50,252 nt of DNA from Bacteriovorax sp. UBA1852. GTDB lineage: Bacteria; Bdellovibrionota; Bacteriovoracia; Bacteriovoracales; Bacteriovoracaceae. The stretch spans positions 1 through 50,252 of the forward strand of contig DDIK01000218.1 of assembly GCA_002338505.1 (NCBI GenBank), read 5' to 3'. Shown here piece by piece: positions 8,071 through 17,663 of this stretch. The notes beneath the pieces were generated by a model. The model made no database searches. It was given only the letters and a program-made list of their open reading frames with translations, and was not told the DNA's origin. How positions within the stretch are numbered: position 1 is the first letter of the stretch; each line of letters starts with the position of its first letter. The position numbers were made by a program, and so were the translations under genes.

Positions 8071-10814
8071 TATTCTTCATCCTCAATGCTTGCATCTTCT
8101 ACAGACTTTCTCAGTCTTGCCTTCATAATCTTTGCTATTAAAACATAGGCTTGTTTCTTCTTTTTTATTTTCGCGATATCAAGAGCAGTTTTTCCTCTCA
8201 TGTTTTTTTCTAGAGGGTCTGCTCCTAGCATAATGAGTGTGTTTATACACTTTGTGGCATTGTTCTCCGCTGCATGCATAAGAAGAGTGTTGCCTTTTAG
8301 CTTATGCTCAACATTGGCCCCATTATTTGAAAGTATTTTAACTATTTCATCTTGGTCATATTGTATGGCCAAGCTTAAGGCCGTATGACCATCACTTCTC
8401 TTTTCGTCAACACTTCTTACTTTATGAACAAGATAATCAACAACTTCTTCCTGGCCTTTCATTGATGCTGCCATAAGAGGAGAGACTCCTTGAGGGTCTT
8501 TGATTTCGTAATTGGCACCTTTGTGGATTAACTTTTTTAAGAGGCCTACTTGTCCATTGAAAGCAGCTAGCCAGCAAAGAGATTGTCCTTTCTTGTTCTT
8601 GTGATCTGGGTCAGACATTGCCTGAAGTAGCTTGTTTTCCGCTGGTGAAAGATCCGGGTCATTTTCTTCCTCTTGAATTGTTTCACGATTCTCCTGCATG
8701 TCATCGATATTGTGTGCTTGATCTTCTGAGGTAATAGTGTCTTTTATTTCATCAAGTGAGTTAGTAACTTCTTCTTCTTCTTCTTCTTCTTCGGTATTTT
8801 CTATTTCTTTAAACTTGAATTCTCCTTTACCATCATTATCTATCTCTCCAGTACCCCTCGCTATTCCCATAACATCAGACTCAGCTTTCTTGCTGTCGCT
8901 CTTCTTTTTTATCTCGCCATCAAAAACTTCTTCTTGATAAGTTTCAATGTCACCACTCTTTGGTCTTGCTAGCTGGTCACTTTCTTTTTGTGATTTTTCT
9001 TTTACTTTTTCAGAGTAACCATCGACGTTTTCATATGAGATTTTTCCCTCTAAGTTTGTCTTTTCGATATCTTTGTTCTCATTTCCTTCCTCTCGTTCAA
9101 TGTACTGAACTTCCTGTTGAGGACGAACATTTTTATCGACAACCTTGATCTTTGATAACTCCTCATTTGTGATACTCTTATCTCTTTCCTTTATCTCTGA
9201 AAGTTCTTCTTGAGAAATGTTCTTATCGACATTTTTAATCTCTCCATATTCATCCTTGTATACTTCTTTAATGCCGTCTCTAAGATAAGTAATATCTTTT
9301 TTCTTCTCTAAAATAATACTTGCTCCCTGATCTTTTTGAGCAGCTGTATTTGACATTTCCTCTGTAATATCTACCTGCGAGTCTTTATCTTCTACAAGCT
9401 CTTCTTTATTTTTATCTGATGAAGCATAGAGGTCATCGTCAATATTAGGATCATCGAGCTTCTTTATTTTTTGAATCTCATTTTCATAATTTATGATTTC
9501 TTCTTCAGTGTTCTGAGTTTTGATTTTTTGAATTTCATTGTTTTCTTGCTGGGCATCTTCTTTAGAGCGAATAATAATTGATTCATTCTTTTGCTTTTCC
9601 ATATCTTCATTTGATGTGACTCGAATAGCCTCTTCTTTTCTCGTCTGCTCATTTTTCTCTGATGAATTGCCATGATCTTCAGGCGCTGCGTCCTCCTCAA
9701 TTAGCTCAAGTTCTGAACTCTTTGGACGACTAACTTTCTCTTGTTCAGTCTTTTGAGCCGACTCACCACCTTTTACTCTTATGATGTCATCATCACTTTC
9801 TTTTTCTTCTCCTGAAGAGGACATCCTCATGATATCACTGTCTTCATCTTGATCACTAATTCCGTTGTCTTTGATATTTGTAACTTCTTCTATGGATTCA
9901 GCTTCGTCCGCTTTACTAGTATTGTCTTTTTCAATCTCATCTTTATTCACTTGTCTTGAAAAACTCTCTATACTCTTGTCTGTTGTGGACTCTTGTTTTT
10001 CAATATCATAAAGAGATGGATCACCTTCTTCATTTGAACCTTTTTCGATCGACTCATTAATATTGTAGTCATACGCGCTTTGCTCTCTAGCTTTTTGTTT
10101 TAGTGATTCAATATGATCAGAGATACTATAGGGGATAATGTCGTCACCTCTGTCTTTCTTTTTCCCTAGCATTTCTTTTAGTGGGTTAGGCATAACGTGT
10201 TCGTGTGAATCATTTTCCATTGAGTCAGAGTATATGTCTTCGAATTGAGCAATCGACGTGTCGGCGACTTGAACGTCCTTCCCGTCCTCAATATAATTTT
10301 CTAACTGCTCCTCTAGGGCTTCCTCATCATCACTTGTGAAAATTTCTTTAAGCTCTTCAGGATTAAGAAACTTAATTGCCCACATAAGTGCAGAGTAGCC
10401 ATTACTATCTTCAAGGTTAGTGTCACTTCCGTTACCCATTAAGAGCTTTATAATTGTCTTTTGGCGAAACTTAAGCGCATGCATCAAGGGTATTCTTCCC
10501 TTGTGATCTTGTTGATTGAGATCTTTTGCTAGAAGAGTATAGAGTTCACATCCTTCATAGAAACCGTTTGCTGCACCAATATGCAGAGGAGTTCTCATAG
10601 TCTTATTAGTTTCAAAAAGTTTTGCACCAGACAAAATGAGGTGTTCAGCAATTTGAATATTTTTAAATAGGTATGACTTATGAAGAAGGGTTTCTTCATC
10701 GAAAAGTTTTTCATTAATATTGAGGCCCTTATTTATTTCATCCACGACTTTTGAGAAGTCACTTTCAGAAATTGCTTCAAATAAGAGTTCTCCTCTTTGC
10801 TTATCTATGGCCAT
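8070..10814 (-). CDS. Large ankyrin-repeat protein with long acidic disordered middle
   Basis: 914 residues in three parts. Ankyrin repeats lie at about residues 35-165 (RTPLHIGAANG, RIPLMHALKF, YSALMWAIKF) and again at 735-890 (GQSLCWLAAFNGQ, VSPLMAASMKG, HTALSLAIQYDQ, NTLLMHAAENN, KTALDIAK). Between them are some 550 residues that are highly charged, poor in hydrophobics and clearly disordered. They include a run of eight Glu and three 15-residue tandem repeats near residues 523-567 (IKxxDKxI, then EELS). There is no signal peptide, so it is probably cytoplasmic. Such proteins act as protein-binding scaffolds; two binding ends joined by a flexible tether is my inference. Upstream partner of the coupled 275-residue gene. 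Confidence 0.8.
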   Translation of the reverse strand: MAIDKQRGELLFEAISESDFSKVVDEINKGLNINEKLFDEETLLHKSYLFKNIQIAEHLILSGAKLFETNKTMRTPLHIGAANGFYEGCELYTLLAKDLNQQDHKGRIPLMHALKFRQKTIIKLLMGNGSDTNLEDSNGYSALMWAIKFLNPEELKEIFTSDDEEALEEQLENYIEDGKDVQVADTSIAQFEDIYSDSMENDSHEHVMPNPLKEMLGKKKDRGDDIIPYSISDHIESLKQKAREQSAYDYNINESIEKGSNEEGDPSLYDIEKQESTTDKSIESFSRQVNKDEIEKDNTSKADEAESIEEVTNIKDNGISDQDEDSDIMRMSSSGEEKESDDDIIRVKGGESAQKTEQEKVSRPKSSELELIEEDAAPEDHGNSSEKNEQTRKEEAIRVTSNEDMEKQKNESIIIRSKEDAQQENNEIQKIKTQNTEEEIINYENEIQKIKKLDDPNIDDDLYASSDKNKEELVEDKDSQVDITEEMSNTAAQKDQGASIILEKKKDITYLRDGIKEVYKDEYGEIKNVDKNISQEELSEIKERDKSITNEELSKIKVVDKNVRPQQEVQYIEREEGNENKDIEKTNLEGKISYENVDGYSEKVKEKSQKESDQLARPKSGDIETYQEEVFDGEIKKKSDSKKAESDVMGIARGTGEIDNDGKGEFKFKEIENTEEEEEEEEVTNSLDEIKDTITSEDQAHNIDDMQENRETIQEEENDPDLSPAENKLLQAMSDPDHKNKKGQSLCWLAAFNGQVGLLKKLIHKGANYEIKDPQGVSPLMAASMKGQEEVVDYLVHKVRSVDEKRSDGHTALSLAIQYDQDEIVKILSNNGANVEHKLKGNTLLMHAAENNATKCINTLIMLGADPLEKNMRGKTALDIAKIKKKKQAYVLIAKIMKARLRKSVEDASIEDEE
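8769..8792 (+). repeat. In-frame trinucleotide repeat (TTC)8
   Basis: Eight TTC units on the plus strand encode eight glutamates in the ankyrin protein (GAA on the coding strand). Gain or loss of units would keep the frame and change only the acidic run. Confidence 0.85.
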
Positions 10815-10948
10815 GTTATAATAAAATCGGCTATTTATGAGATGATACTGATTAGGGCATAGATAATATTTATTAGCGGCAATTCTTTCCTTTTATTATA
10901 CTATCAATGTTTGATTAGAATGATTTAATAAATCTTATAGGAGTATAT

Positions 10949-11953
10949 ATGTCAGATAACAAAATTCATGAAATAGCAGTTATTGGTGGAGGCGCAGCAG
11001 GTATTATGGCGACTTTGAGAGGAGTTTTGAACAATGACGAAGTCCTCTTCTTTCCAGGAAGTGCTAAGAATAAGAAGCGCTCTCGAGACATGTGGGTTGC
11101 TAAGGTCGAAAATATGCCAGGCTATGCACACTATAAGAAGGGAATTGTTGAGCCTAACAAAGACACTATAGAATGGATTCAGCAATCAGAGTTCAAAGAC
11201 AAACTCATTCTTAAAGAGAGAATTGGTGTCGAGAAAGTAGAGCAAAATATGGACGAGACTTATACGATTACTGACACAAAAGGTGAAGTATATCTCGCTA
11301 GATATGTTGTTCTTTGTACTGGAATCATGGATGTTCAGCCACATTTCGATGGTACGATTGATAAGATCTTTCCTTATGCAAACGCTCAAACTGCAGACTA
11401 TTGCTTAAGATGTGATGGACATCATGTTCTTGGAAAACATACTTCTATTATAGGTTCTGGTGATGGCGCTGTATGGGTAGGGGTGATGCTAAAAGAGAGA
11501 TACAACACTCCGAGTATGAGTATTTTAACTAACGGAGAAGAGCCTAATTTTTCTGAAGAGGTTCAAAAGCTTATGAAGCTTTATAAGATTGAAGTCTTTG
11601 ACTCTAACATTGTCGATGTCATTGGTGATAAGAAAGAAGGAATTTTAAAAGGTTATAAGTTTGCAAGCGGAAGAGAACTTCAGACAGACTTCACTTTTGT
11701 CTCTCTTGGGACAATAGTTTATAACGATCTCGCTCTTATGGTAGGTGCAGAAGCTGATAAGCGTGGTTACATTGTCACGAATGAAAAAGGTATGACTAAG
11801 TCTCATAACTTCTATGTCGCAGGAGATATTAGAGCTGGTTTTAAAAAGCAAATTTATACAGCTTGGGATATGGCGGTAGATTCTCTAGATGATATAAACC
11901 GAAAAATTAGAACAAGAAATAGGTTAGCTCTTCTAAAAGAAAAAGGCTTATAG
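10949..11953 (+). CDS. Thioredoxin-reductase-like FAD/NAD(P) oxidoreductase
   Basis: 334 residues. The FAD-binding GGGAAGIM Rossmann motif is at residues 13-20. A redox CxxC pair (C152, C155 in CLRCDGH) sits right before a second nucleotide-binding motif (IIGSGDGAVW), the same arrangement as in bacterial thioredoxin reductase. The C-terminus has the family's AGDIR segment followed by a helix. It differs from standard TrxB around the N-terminal region (long KNKKRSRDMW insert). It likely passes electrons from NAD(P)H to a thiol or to a small carrier. The gene end faces the 2Fe-2S ferredoxin gene with a 2-nt gap. TAGGAG ribosome-binding site. Confidence 0.8.
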   Translation: MSDNKIHEIAVIGGGAAGIMATLRGVLNNDEVLFFPGSAKNKKRSRDMWVAKVENMPGYAHYKKGIVEPNKDTIEWIQQSEFKDKLILKERIGVEKVEQNMDETYTITDTKGEVYLARYVVLCTGIMDVQPHFDGTIDKIFPYANAQTADYCLRCDGHHVLGKHTSIIGSGDGAVWVGVMLKERYNTPSMSILTNGEEPNFSEEVQKLMKLYKIEVFDSNIVDVIGDKKEGILKGYKFASGRELQTDFTFVSLGTIVYNDLALMVGAEADKRGYIVTNEKGMTKSHNFYVAGDIRAGFKKQIYTAWDMAVDSLDDINRKIRTRNRLALLKEKGL

Positions 11954-11955
11954 AC

Positions 11956-12309
11956 CTAGTTCTTACGAACAACACCAATCTTTATTGAACCAGAGAGCAC
12001 TTTTGCTCGGCATGTAAGTCTAAGGTCTGTGGAGACAATTTTGTCGCCAATTAAGGACTTTAGACTCTCTTTGAGAGAGGAAATAGTATCAGCTTCAACG
12101 ACGGAAGGAGCTGAGATATTTTCAATCCCCTCTAGAATAACCACTCGACATGAACCGCAAGAGCCCGAAAGACATCCATGTGGTAGTGTAATATCTTGGT
12201 CATCAAGAGCGTCAAAAATAACGGAACCTTCAGGTACTTTAACGACCTTTTGAGTATCTTCAATTTCTTTAAGCTCAATGCTCAGATCAACGACTGACAC
12301 GGTGGGCAT
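11956..12309 (-). CDS. 2Fe-2S ferredoxin
   Basis: 117 residues from the chosen ATG at 12309, which has an AAGGA site 10 nt upstream; the frame stays open to a GTG at 12351, but that start has no ribosome-binding site. The plant/adrenodoxin-type cluster ligands are C46, C51 and C54 (CLSGSCGSC) and C100 (LTCRAKV). Function is one-electron transfer. It is convergent with the flavoprotein gene next door, so a functional pairing is possible but they are not in one operon. Confidence 0.85.
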   Translation of the reverse strand: MPTVSVVDLSIELKEIEDTQKVVKVPEGSVIFDALDDQDITLPHGCLSGSCGSCRVVILEGIENISAPSVVEADTISSLKESLKSLIGDKIVSTDLRLTCRAKVLSGSIKIGVVRKN

Positions 12310-12408
12310 ATTGTTTTTATCCTTGTAGCTGTATATTCCATCTACTCGCACTTCTCGGTCGAAAAGGCTTTATTATTAAGCATTTAGTGTATTTTAAAAG
12401 GGGGAGGC

Positions 12409-13518
12409 ATGATTAGCTTCGAAAGACTTTATAAAGATGGACATGAAGAAGTAATCTTCTTCAGTGATTCAACATGTAACCTAAAAGTAATTGTGGCAAT
12501 TCACAATACTGTACTTGGGCCAGCCCTAGGTGGAACAAGAATGTGGCCTTATACTTCTGAAGAAGAGGCCATTGATGATGTCCTTAGACTTTCAAAAGGT
12601 ATGACTTACAAGGCAGCCGTATCAGGATTAAATCTTGGTGGTGGAAAAGCTGTTATCATCGGTGATCCTGAAAAAGATAAATCAGAAGCGCTATTTCGCT
12701 CTTATGGTAGATTTTTAGAATCTCTTAATGGACGTTACATAACAGCAGAAGATGTAAACACAAGAGTTGAAGATATTGAACATATTTTTACAGAAACAAC
12801 TAATGTTGTAGGTGTTGCTGAAGTTCATGGTGGGTCAGGTAATCCATCACCTTGGACAGCTCGTGGAGTTTTTAGAGGTATTGAAGCATCATGCTTAAAA
12901 GTTTTTGGTGATCGTTCACCAAAGGGCAAAGTTGTTGCTCTCCAAGGAGCAGGTTCTGTTGGGCGTTTTCTTGGTGAATGGTTATATAATGAAGGCGCAC
13001 AAGTTTATGTTTGTGATATTAGCGAAAGAAACTTAGAACTTTTCAAAGAAAAAGTTCCTAATGCAAAGATCGTTGGCGTAGATGAAATTTATGACGTCGA
13101 TTGTGATATTTATTCTCCTTGTGCTTTAGGTGCAACTGTAAATGATGACACGATTGAAAGACTAAAGTGTAAGATCGTTGCCGGTGCTGCAAATAATCAA
13201 CTAGCTGAAGAAAGACATGGAAATATTCTTATGGAAAAGGGAATTCTCTATGCTCCAGATTATTTAATTAACGCTGGTGGGTTGATGAACGTTTCAATTG
13301 AATTTGAAGGTTGGTCAGAAGATAAGGCGATGAGAATGGTTGATAGTATTTTCGATACTACTCTTAAGATATTCTCAATATCAGACGAGCAGAATATACC
13401 TGTTTATCAAGCTACAGACCTTCTTGCCGAGACAAGAATGGAATCTATCAGAAATATTTCTGGTAAGTATCTCGGAAACCTTCCTCACAGATTTCCTGGT
13501 AGAAAAGTAAGACATTAA
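12409..13518 (+). CDS. ldh: Leucine (branched-chain amino acid) dehydrogenase
   Basis: A 369-residue Glu/Leu/Phe/Val dehydrogenase family enzyme that oxidatively deaminates leucine, valine and isoleucine to 2-oxoacids with NAD+. The active-site lysines fall at the positions known for leucine dehydrogenase: K68 (GMTYKAA) and K80 (NLGGGKAVI). The Rossmann GAGSVG motif for NAD follows at about residue 184. Length is normal. A very strong GGGGGAGG ribosome-binding site precedes the ATG, and a terminator follows. With the E1 gene 2 kb downstream it forms the first two steps of branched-chain amino acid catabolism. Confidence 0.9.
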   Translation: MISFERLYKDGHEEVIFFSDSTCNLKVIVAIHNTVLGPALGGTRMWPYTSEEEAIDDVLRLSKGMTYKAAVSGLNLGGGKAVIIGDPEKDKSEALFRSYGRFLESLNGRYITAEDVNTRVEDIEHIFTETTNVVGVAEVHGGSGNPSPWTARGVFRGIEASCLKVFGDRSPKGKVVALQGAGSVGRFLGEWLYNEGAQVYVCDISERNLELFKEKVPNAKIVGVDEIYDVDCDIYSPCALGATVNDDTIERLKCKIVAGAANNQLAEERHGNILMEKGILYAPDYLINAGGLMNVSIEFEGWSEDKAMRMVDSIFDTTLKIFSISDEQNIPVYQATDLLAETRMESIRNISGKYLGNLPHRFPGRKVRH

Positions 13519-13530
13519 TTAGTAAAGAGA

Positions 13531-13553
13531 GGGAGCTTAATGCTCCCTTTTTT
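13531..13553 (+). terminator. Intrinsic terminator after leucine dehydrogenase
   Basis: GGGAGC (13531-13536), loop TTAAT, GCTCCC (13542-13547), then six T residues. Confidence 0.85.
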
Positions 13554-13566
13554 ATAAGAGATCGAT

Positions 13567-14226
13567 ATGAGATTGACGAAGACGTTTTTAATTTTAATTC
13601 TCTCCTTCATAAGCATTAATGCTGACGCTAAAAGAGATAAGGTTGTAGTATTCTCTGCAGAAATTGATAAATTTAATACTAATTTAGACGACGGATTATA
13701 TAATAAATTCCTGCGAAAACTTGAAAGAGTTTCTAAAATAAAGTTCGATATAAAATACTTCCCGCCAATTAGAGCAAAGAAGAAGTACCTCCAGTCAAAA
13801 GATAGTTGTTACTTTCCATTATCTCTTGATGAAACTAATGCTAAAAAAGAAGACTCACTTCTATCTAAGTCTATTGGAGATATTTTTCTCTATGGCATAA
13901 GACTCAAGTCTAGTCAGAAAAAAGAAATAGGTTCTTTTGCTTATAGATCTCTTTATAAAGAAGGTGTGAGTTTTGGAGGCAAGAAAAAAGGATACCCTGT
14001 CGTTTATGGAGAGCAATTAATTGAAATGCTCGACAGAAAGAGGGTGGACTTCATTTATGCATCAATCCCAGATATATATCTTTACTTTGAAAATGGTAAA
14101 GCAGACTTTGATAAGAAGTATATTGTTGACTCAAATATTCCGGTAAAGAGAGTAAGTGACTATTTTGCTTGTAAAGGCCTTGAAGAAAATCAGTCAGTTA
14201 TTACAAAAATTAATAAAATTTTATAG
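13567..14226 (+). CDS. Periplasmic solute-binding-like protein (family 3 type)
   Basis: 219 residues with a signal peptide ending near residue 21 (ISINADA). The mature part has features of orphan family-3 solute-binding-like proteins: a KVVVFSAEID first strand, the segment with FPPIRAKKKYL, and VDFIYASIPD near the C-terminus. There is no transporter permease or ATPase nearby, so it may be a sensor or scavenging protein rather than part of an ABC importer. It begins 14 nt after the leucine dehydrogenase terminator. The similar gene at 17664-18425 suggests a local paralogue. Confidence 0.6.
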   Translation: MRLTKTFLILILSFISINADAKRDKVVVFSAEIDKFNTNLDDGLYNKFLRKLERVSKIKFDIKYFPPIRAKKKYLQSKDSCYFPLSLDETNAKKEDSLLSKSIGDIFLYGIRLKSSQKKEIGSFAYRSLYKEGVSFGGKKKGYPVVYGEQLIEMLDRKRVDFIYASIPDIYLYFENGKADFDKKYIVDSNIPVKRVSDYFACKGLEENQSVITKINKIL

Positions 14227-14261
14227 ATATTTAGGTATTTAGACAGGTAAGTATGGCCTGC

Positions 14262-14287
14262 TATCGTATAAAGCTCTAAGTACGATA
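14262..14287. repeat. Inverted repeat upstream of the outer-membrane protein gene
   Basis: TATCGTA (14262-14268) and TACGATA (14281-14287), a perfect 7-bp repeat with a 12-nt centre, end 10 nt before the GTG start. No T-run follows, so an operator or leader hairpin is more likely than a terminator. Confidence 0.4.
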
Positions 14288-14297
14288 AAATAAGATT

Positions 14298-15395
14298 GTG
14301 AAATTAATAACGTCTCTAATATTAAGTATTCTCATCTTTCAAGCATCTCATTCTATCGAGTTCAGTGATGCTGTCTTTCCTGAATTAGCAACGTCTTCTA
14401 GGGCGCTTGCCATGGGAAACGCCTATTTAAATAAGGCCGATGATGCCGCTGCTGCTTGGTATAATCCTGCAGGCCTTGGTTCAGTTAGAGGGACTAGATT
14501 TCATATCAGTAATTTTCATTTCGAATCCAATAAAGGTTGGCTTAATATTGCAACTGGTGGTGATGCTTTTGATCTCTTTGGTAATCTAACCAAAGGTCTA
14601 TCACTTGATGGAACAAGAGAGTTGATGGTCGATAGTCCTGGCAAGATAGCTCATACGAGATTTCATATGCTACCAAATTTAACAACTCGATATTTTACAA
14701 TTGGATACCTTTATTCAAAGAGAACAAAGGCTACAATTGGGCTTCAGTCAGGTGCTCAATTTGAATATGCTGATAGAAGAGACCATGGTCCTTATATGGG
14801 CTTAAATGTTTCTTTATTTGGTGGAGTTTTAAAGCTTGGCGCTTCAGCAGTTTATCTTCAAAGAAGAGAAGCTATTGGAGAATCAGATCCGAATACAACA
14901 ATTGAGCTATCAGATGATCAATATGCTAAAGGATCTGCTTTGGTTATTACTTCAGGTTTAAGGTTAACTTTTCCTGTAGCAGCGCTTCCTACATTTTCAG
15001 CGACTTTTCACAACTCTGCACAATCTAGCTTTTCTTCAATTAGAGGAACTGGAGCACCTAGTGAAATCAAGAATACAATTGACCTTGGATTTTCACTCAC
15101 TCCACAGATAGGAAACTCAACACGTGTGCATTTTGAAGTCAATTATAAGGATATCTCTAGTAAATATCCTGATGTTTCATCGACTCGCAGAATTCTCGCT
15201 GGTATGGAGATAGATGTGGCGCGTCTATTCTTCTTTAGACTTGGCTATGGCGACGGTTTTGGCTCCGGTGGAATTGGTATCAGAACAAAGAAAATCAAAA
15301 TGGATCTTACGACATACGCAGTTGACACGACCTCTAATGAGTTTAGGGGAGAGGAAGACAGGCGCTTCGTCTTAGGGCTGTCGACAGGCTTTTAG
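14298..15395 (+). CDS. Outer-membrane beta-barrel protein (PorV/FadL-like)
   Basis: 365 residues with a GTG start and a signal peptide ending near residue 19. The mature N-terminus has the SSRALAMGNAYL and AAAAWYNPAGL motifs shared by FadL/TodX transporters and PorV-type proteins. The rest is alternating strand-like sequence ending in a Phe, the usual outer-membrane insertion signal. Role is probably diffusion of hydrophobic compounds or an outer-membrane assembly function; the sequence does not decide. No good ribosome-binding site is seen before the GTG, so the start is less sure than the frame. Confidence 0.75.
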   Translation: MKLITSLILSILIFQASHSIEFSDAVFPELATSSRALAMGNAYLNKADDAAAAWYNPAGLGSVRGTRFHISNFHFESNKGWLNIATGGDAFDLFGNLTKGLSLDGTRELMVDSPGKIAHTRFHMLPNLTTRYFTIGYLYSKRTKATIGLQSGAQFEYADRRDHGPYMGLNVSLFGGVLKLGASAVYLQRREAIGESDPNTTIELSDDQYAKGSALVITSGLRLTFPVAALPTFSATFHNSAQSSFSSIRGTGAPSEIKNTIDLGFSLTPQIGNSTRVHFEVNYKDISSKYPDVSSTRRILAGMEIDVARLFFFRLGYGDGFGSGGIGIRTKKIKMDLTTYAVDTTSNEFRGEEDRRFVLGLSTGF

Positions 15396-15499
15396 TGCGT
15401 GGCGCAATTCTGCTCACCGCTTCTTTCAGTTTTTCCAATAACTTGGTAGACTCACCTTCAAATTTAAAGACTCAATTTTAAGTTAAAGGATATGCGTCA

Positions 15500-17650
15500 A
15501 TGTCACGTGAAAAACTATTAGAAAAGAAAAAGAAACTCATTAAAAAAGTTAAGCTCTCTGATGAGCAACTTAAGAAAATGCTTAGAAATATTTTTGTTTC
15601 AAGAAAGCTTGATGACACAGAAATAACAATGAAGAAACAGTCTAAAGCATTCTTCCAGATCTCAGGTGCTGGGCATGAAGGTGTACTGACAGCTGCGGCG
15701 ATGGTGATGAAGCCCGCTCACGATTGGTTTCTTCCTTACTATAGAGATAGAGCTCTATGTACTGGTTTAGGAGTAACTCCCTATGAAATGCTATGTCAGG
15801 CAAATGGAAATATTGGTGATACAGCAACTCATGGAAGGCAAATGCCAGCTCACTGGGGAAATGTAAAACTTAATATTGTTCAAAAGTCTTCTTGTACTGG
15901 AACTCAATTTCTTCAAGCCGTAGGTGTTGCTGAAAGTGGTGAATACTTAAAGCAGCTTCGAGATAAAGAGGGAGTTGATGTAAGTGATTTCAAACTAAAA
16001 GATGATGAAGTTGTCTATGCCTCTTGTGGTGACGGAACAACATCTCAGGGAGAGTTTTGGGAATCAATTACAACTGCTTGTGTTAATAAGTTTCCAGTTA
16101 TCTACCATGTTGAAGATAATGGTTACGCTATTTCAACACCAGTAGAAGTACAGACTCCAGGTGGATCAATTTCAAAAGCTCTTGATGACTTTCCAGGTTT
16201 AGAAATAATTGAATGTGATGGTAATTGTCCTATTGAGAGTTACCAAGCATGGACCAAAGCAGTTGAGCATGCAAGAAAGAGAAAGGGGCCAGTTCTTCTT
16301 CACTCACATGTTACAAGACCTTATTCTCACTCACTTTCTGATGATCACTCAATGTATAGAACGAAGAAAGAATTATCTGATGAGGCCAAGCGCGATGTCT
16401 TTAATTCTTTTCCTAAGCTACTTGTTGATTTAAAAATCATGAGTGAAAAAGAGATTAATGATCTCTTAGAAGAAGTAACTCTTGAGGTAAGAGCAGCTAT
16501 GAATAAAGCGATTGAAACTCCTTGGCCTAAGCCAGAAGATTCAATGGATCATCTCTATTCTGAAGATGTTGATATGACGAGTTCAGACTTTGATACTGAA
16601 CCAAAGCTTGAGGGGAAAGATGATATCCCAATGGCCGGAGCAATTAACTCTGTTCTTAAAAATGAATTTAAAAAGAATCCTCTTCTAAGAATGTTTGGTG
16701 AAGACGTTGCTGACTTCACTGAATTAGAAAAGTTAGATAATCCAGAGCTTAGTGGTAAGGGTGGAGTTTTTAAAGTTTCTTCAGGTGTTCAAAGAGCATC
16801 AAAAGAAGGACAAGTTTTTAACTCACCACTTGCTGAAGCAAATATCATTGGACGTGCTATTGGAATGGCAATGAGAGGATTGAAGCCGGTCGTTGAGATT
16901 CAATTCTTTGATTATATTTGGACTGCTTATATGCAGCTTAAAAATGAGATGGCCACGACAAGATATCGTTCTGGTGGTGACTTTAAATGTCCAATGGTCA
17001 TTAGAGTTCCGATCGGTGGTTATCTAAGAGGTGGAGCAATGTACCACTCTCAATGTGGTGAGTCTCTCTTCACTCATATCCCAGGAATTAGAGTTGCGTA
17101 TCCTTCAAATGCAAGAGATGCAGCAGGACTTCTAAGAACTGCAATTAGAGCAGATGATCCAGTGATGTTTCTTGAACATAAACACCTGTATTACCAAGGA
17201 TATAATAGAACCGCAGATCCAGGTGAAGAGTATATGATCCCATTTGGTAAGGCCCGTATAGCGAAAGAAGGTAGCGATGCTACGATTGTTGCTTGGGGAG
17301 CACTCGTCCAAAAATCTATAGATGCAGCTAAAAAAGTAGAAGAAGAAACTGGAAAGAAAGTTGAGGTAATAGACTTAAGAACTCTTGCTCCTTTTGATAT
17401 GGATGCAATCAAGAAGTCACTTTCTAAAACAAATAGATTACTTATATGTCATGAAGAGAATAAAACATCTGGCTTCGCTGGCGAAATCGCAGCATGTGTT
17501 AATGAAGAATGCTTTGAAGATTTAGACGCACCTATATTAAGAGTAGCAGCGAAAGATTGCCATATTGCTTATTGTCCGACTTCTGAAGACTATTTACTTC
17601 CACAGGTAAGTGATGTTCATGAAATGCTTAACAAGTTAATAAGTTATTAA
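15500..17650 (+). CDS. Fused 2-oxoisovalerate (branched-chain 2-oxoacid) dehydrogenase E1 alpha-beta
   Basis: 716 residues joining both halves of the thiamine-diphosphate E1 component. The alpha part (1 to about 350) carries YRDRAL, GRQMPAHWG and the TPP motif GDGTTSQGEFWE ending in VEDNGYAIS. The beta part (about 375-716) has GEDVAD, SPLAEANIIG, IQFFDYIWTA, and VRVPIGG-type strands and ends with the transketolase C-terminal domain (HEENKTSGF). It decarboxylates 2-oxoacids made by the upstream leucine dehydrogenase. The E2 and E3 subunits are not in the window. The fusion occurs in other bacteria. AAAGGA lies 9 nt before the ATG. Confidence 0.88.
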   Translation: MSREKLLEKKKKLIKKVKLSDEQLKKMLRNIFVSRKLDDTEITMKKQSKAFFQISGAGHEGVLTAAAMVMKPAHDWFLPYYRDRALCTGLGVTPYEMLCQANGNIGDTATHGRQMPAHWGNVKLNIVQKSSCTGTQFLQAVGVAESGEYLKQLRDKEGVDVSDFKLKDDEVVYASCGDGTTSQGEFWESITTACVNKFPVIYHVEDNGYAISTPVEVQTPGGSISKALDDFPGLEIIECDGNCPIESYQAWTKAVEHARKRKGPVLLHSHVTRPYSHSLSDDHSMYRTKKELSDEAKRDVFNSFPKLLVDLKIMSEKEINDLLEEVTLEVRAAMNKAIETPWPKPEDSMDHLYSEDVDMTSSDFDTEPKLEGKDDIPMAGAINSVLKNEFKKNPLLRMFGEDVADFTELEKLDNPELSGKGGVFKVSSGVQRASKEGQVFNSPLAEANIIGRAIGMAMRGLKPVVEIQFFDYIWTAYMQLKNEMATTRYRSGGDFKCPMVIRVPIGGYLRGGAMYHSQCGESLFTHIPGIRVAYPSNARDAAGLLRTAIRADDPVMFLEHKHLYYQGYNRTADPGEEYMIPFGKARIAKEGSDATIVAWGALVQKSIDAAKKVEEETGKKVEVIDLRTLAPFDMDAIKKSLSKTNRLLICHEENKTSGFAGEIAACVNEECFEDLDAPILRVAAKDCHIAYCPTSEDYLLPQVSDVHEMLNKLISY

Positions 17651-17663
17651 CGGGAAGTAGTTA

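Noticed and set aside
8737..9148. Open frames opposite the ankyrin gene
   Set aside because: Ser/Leu-rich products are the mirror of the Glu/Lys-rich coding strand; no ribosome-binding site.
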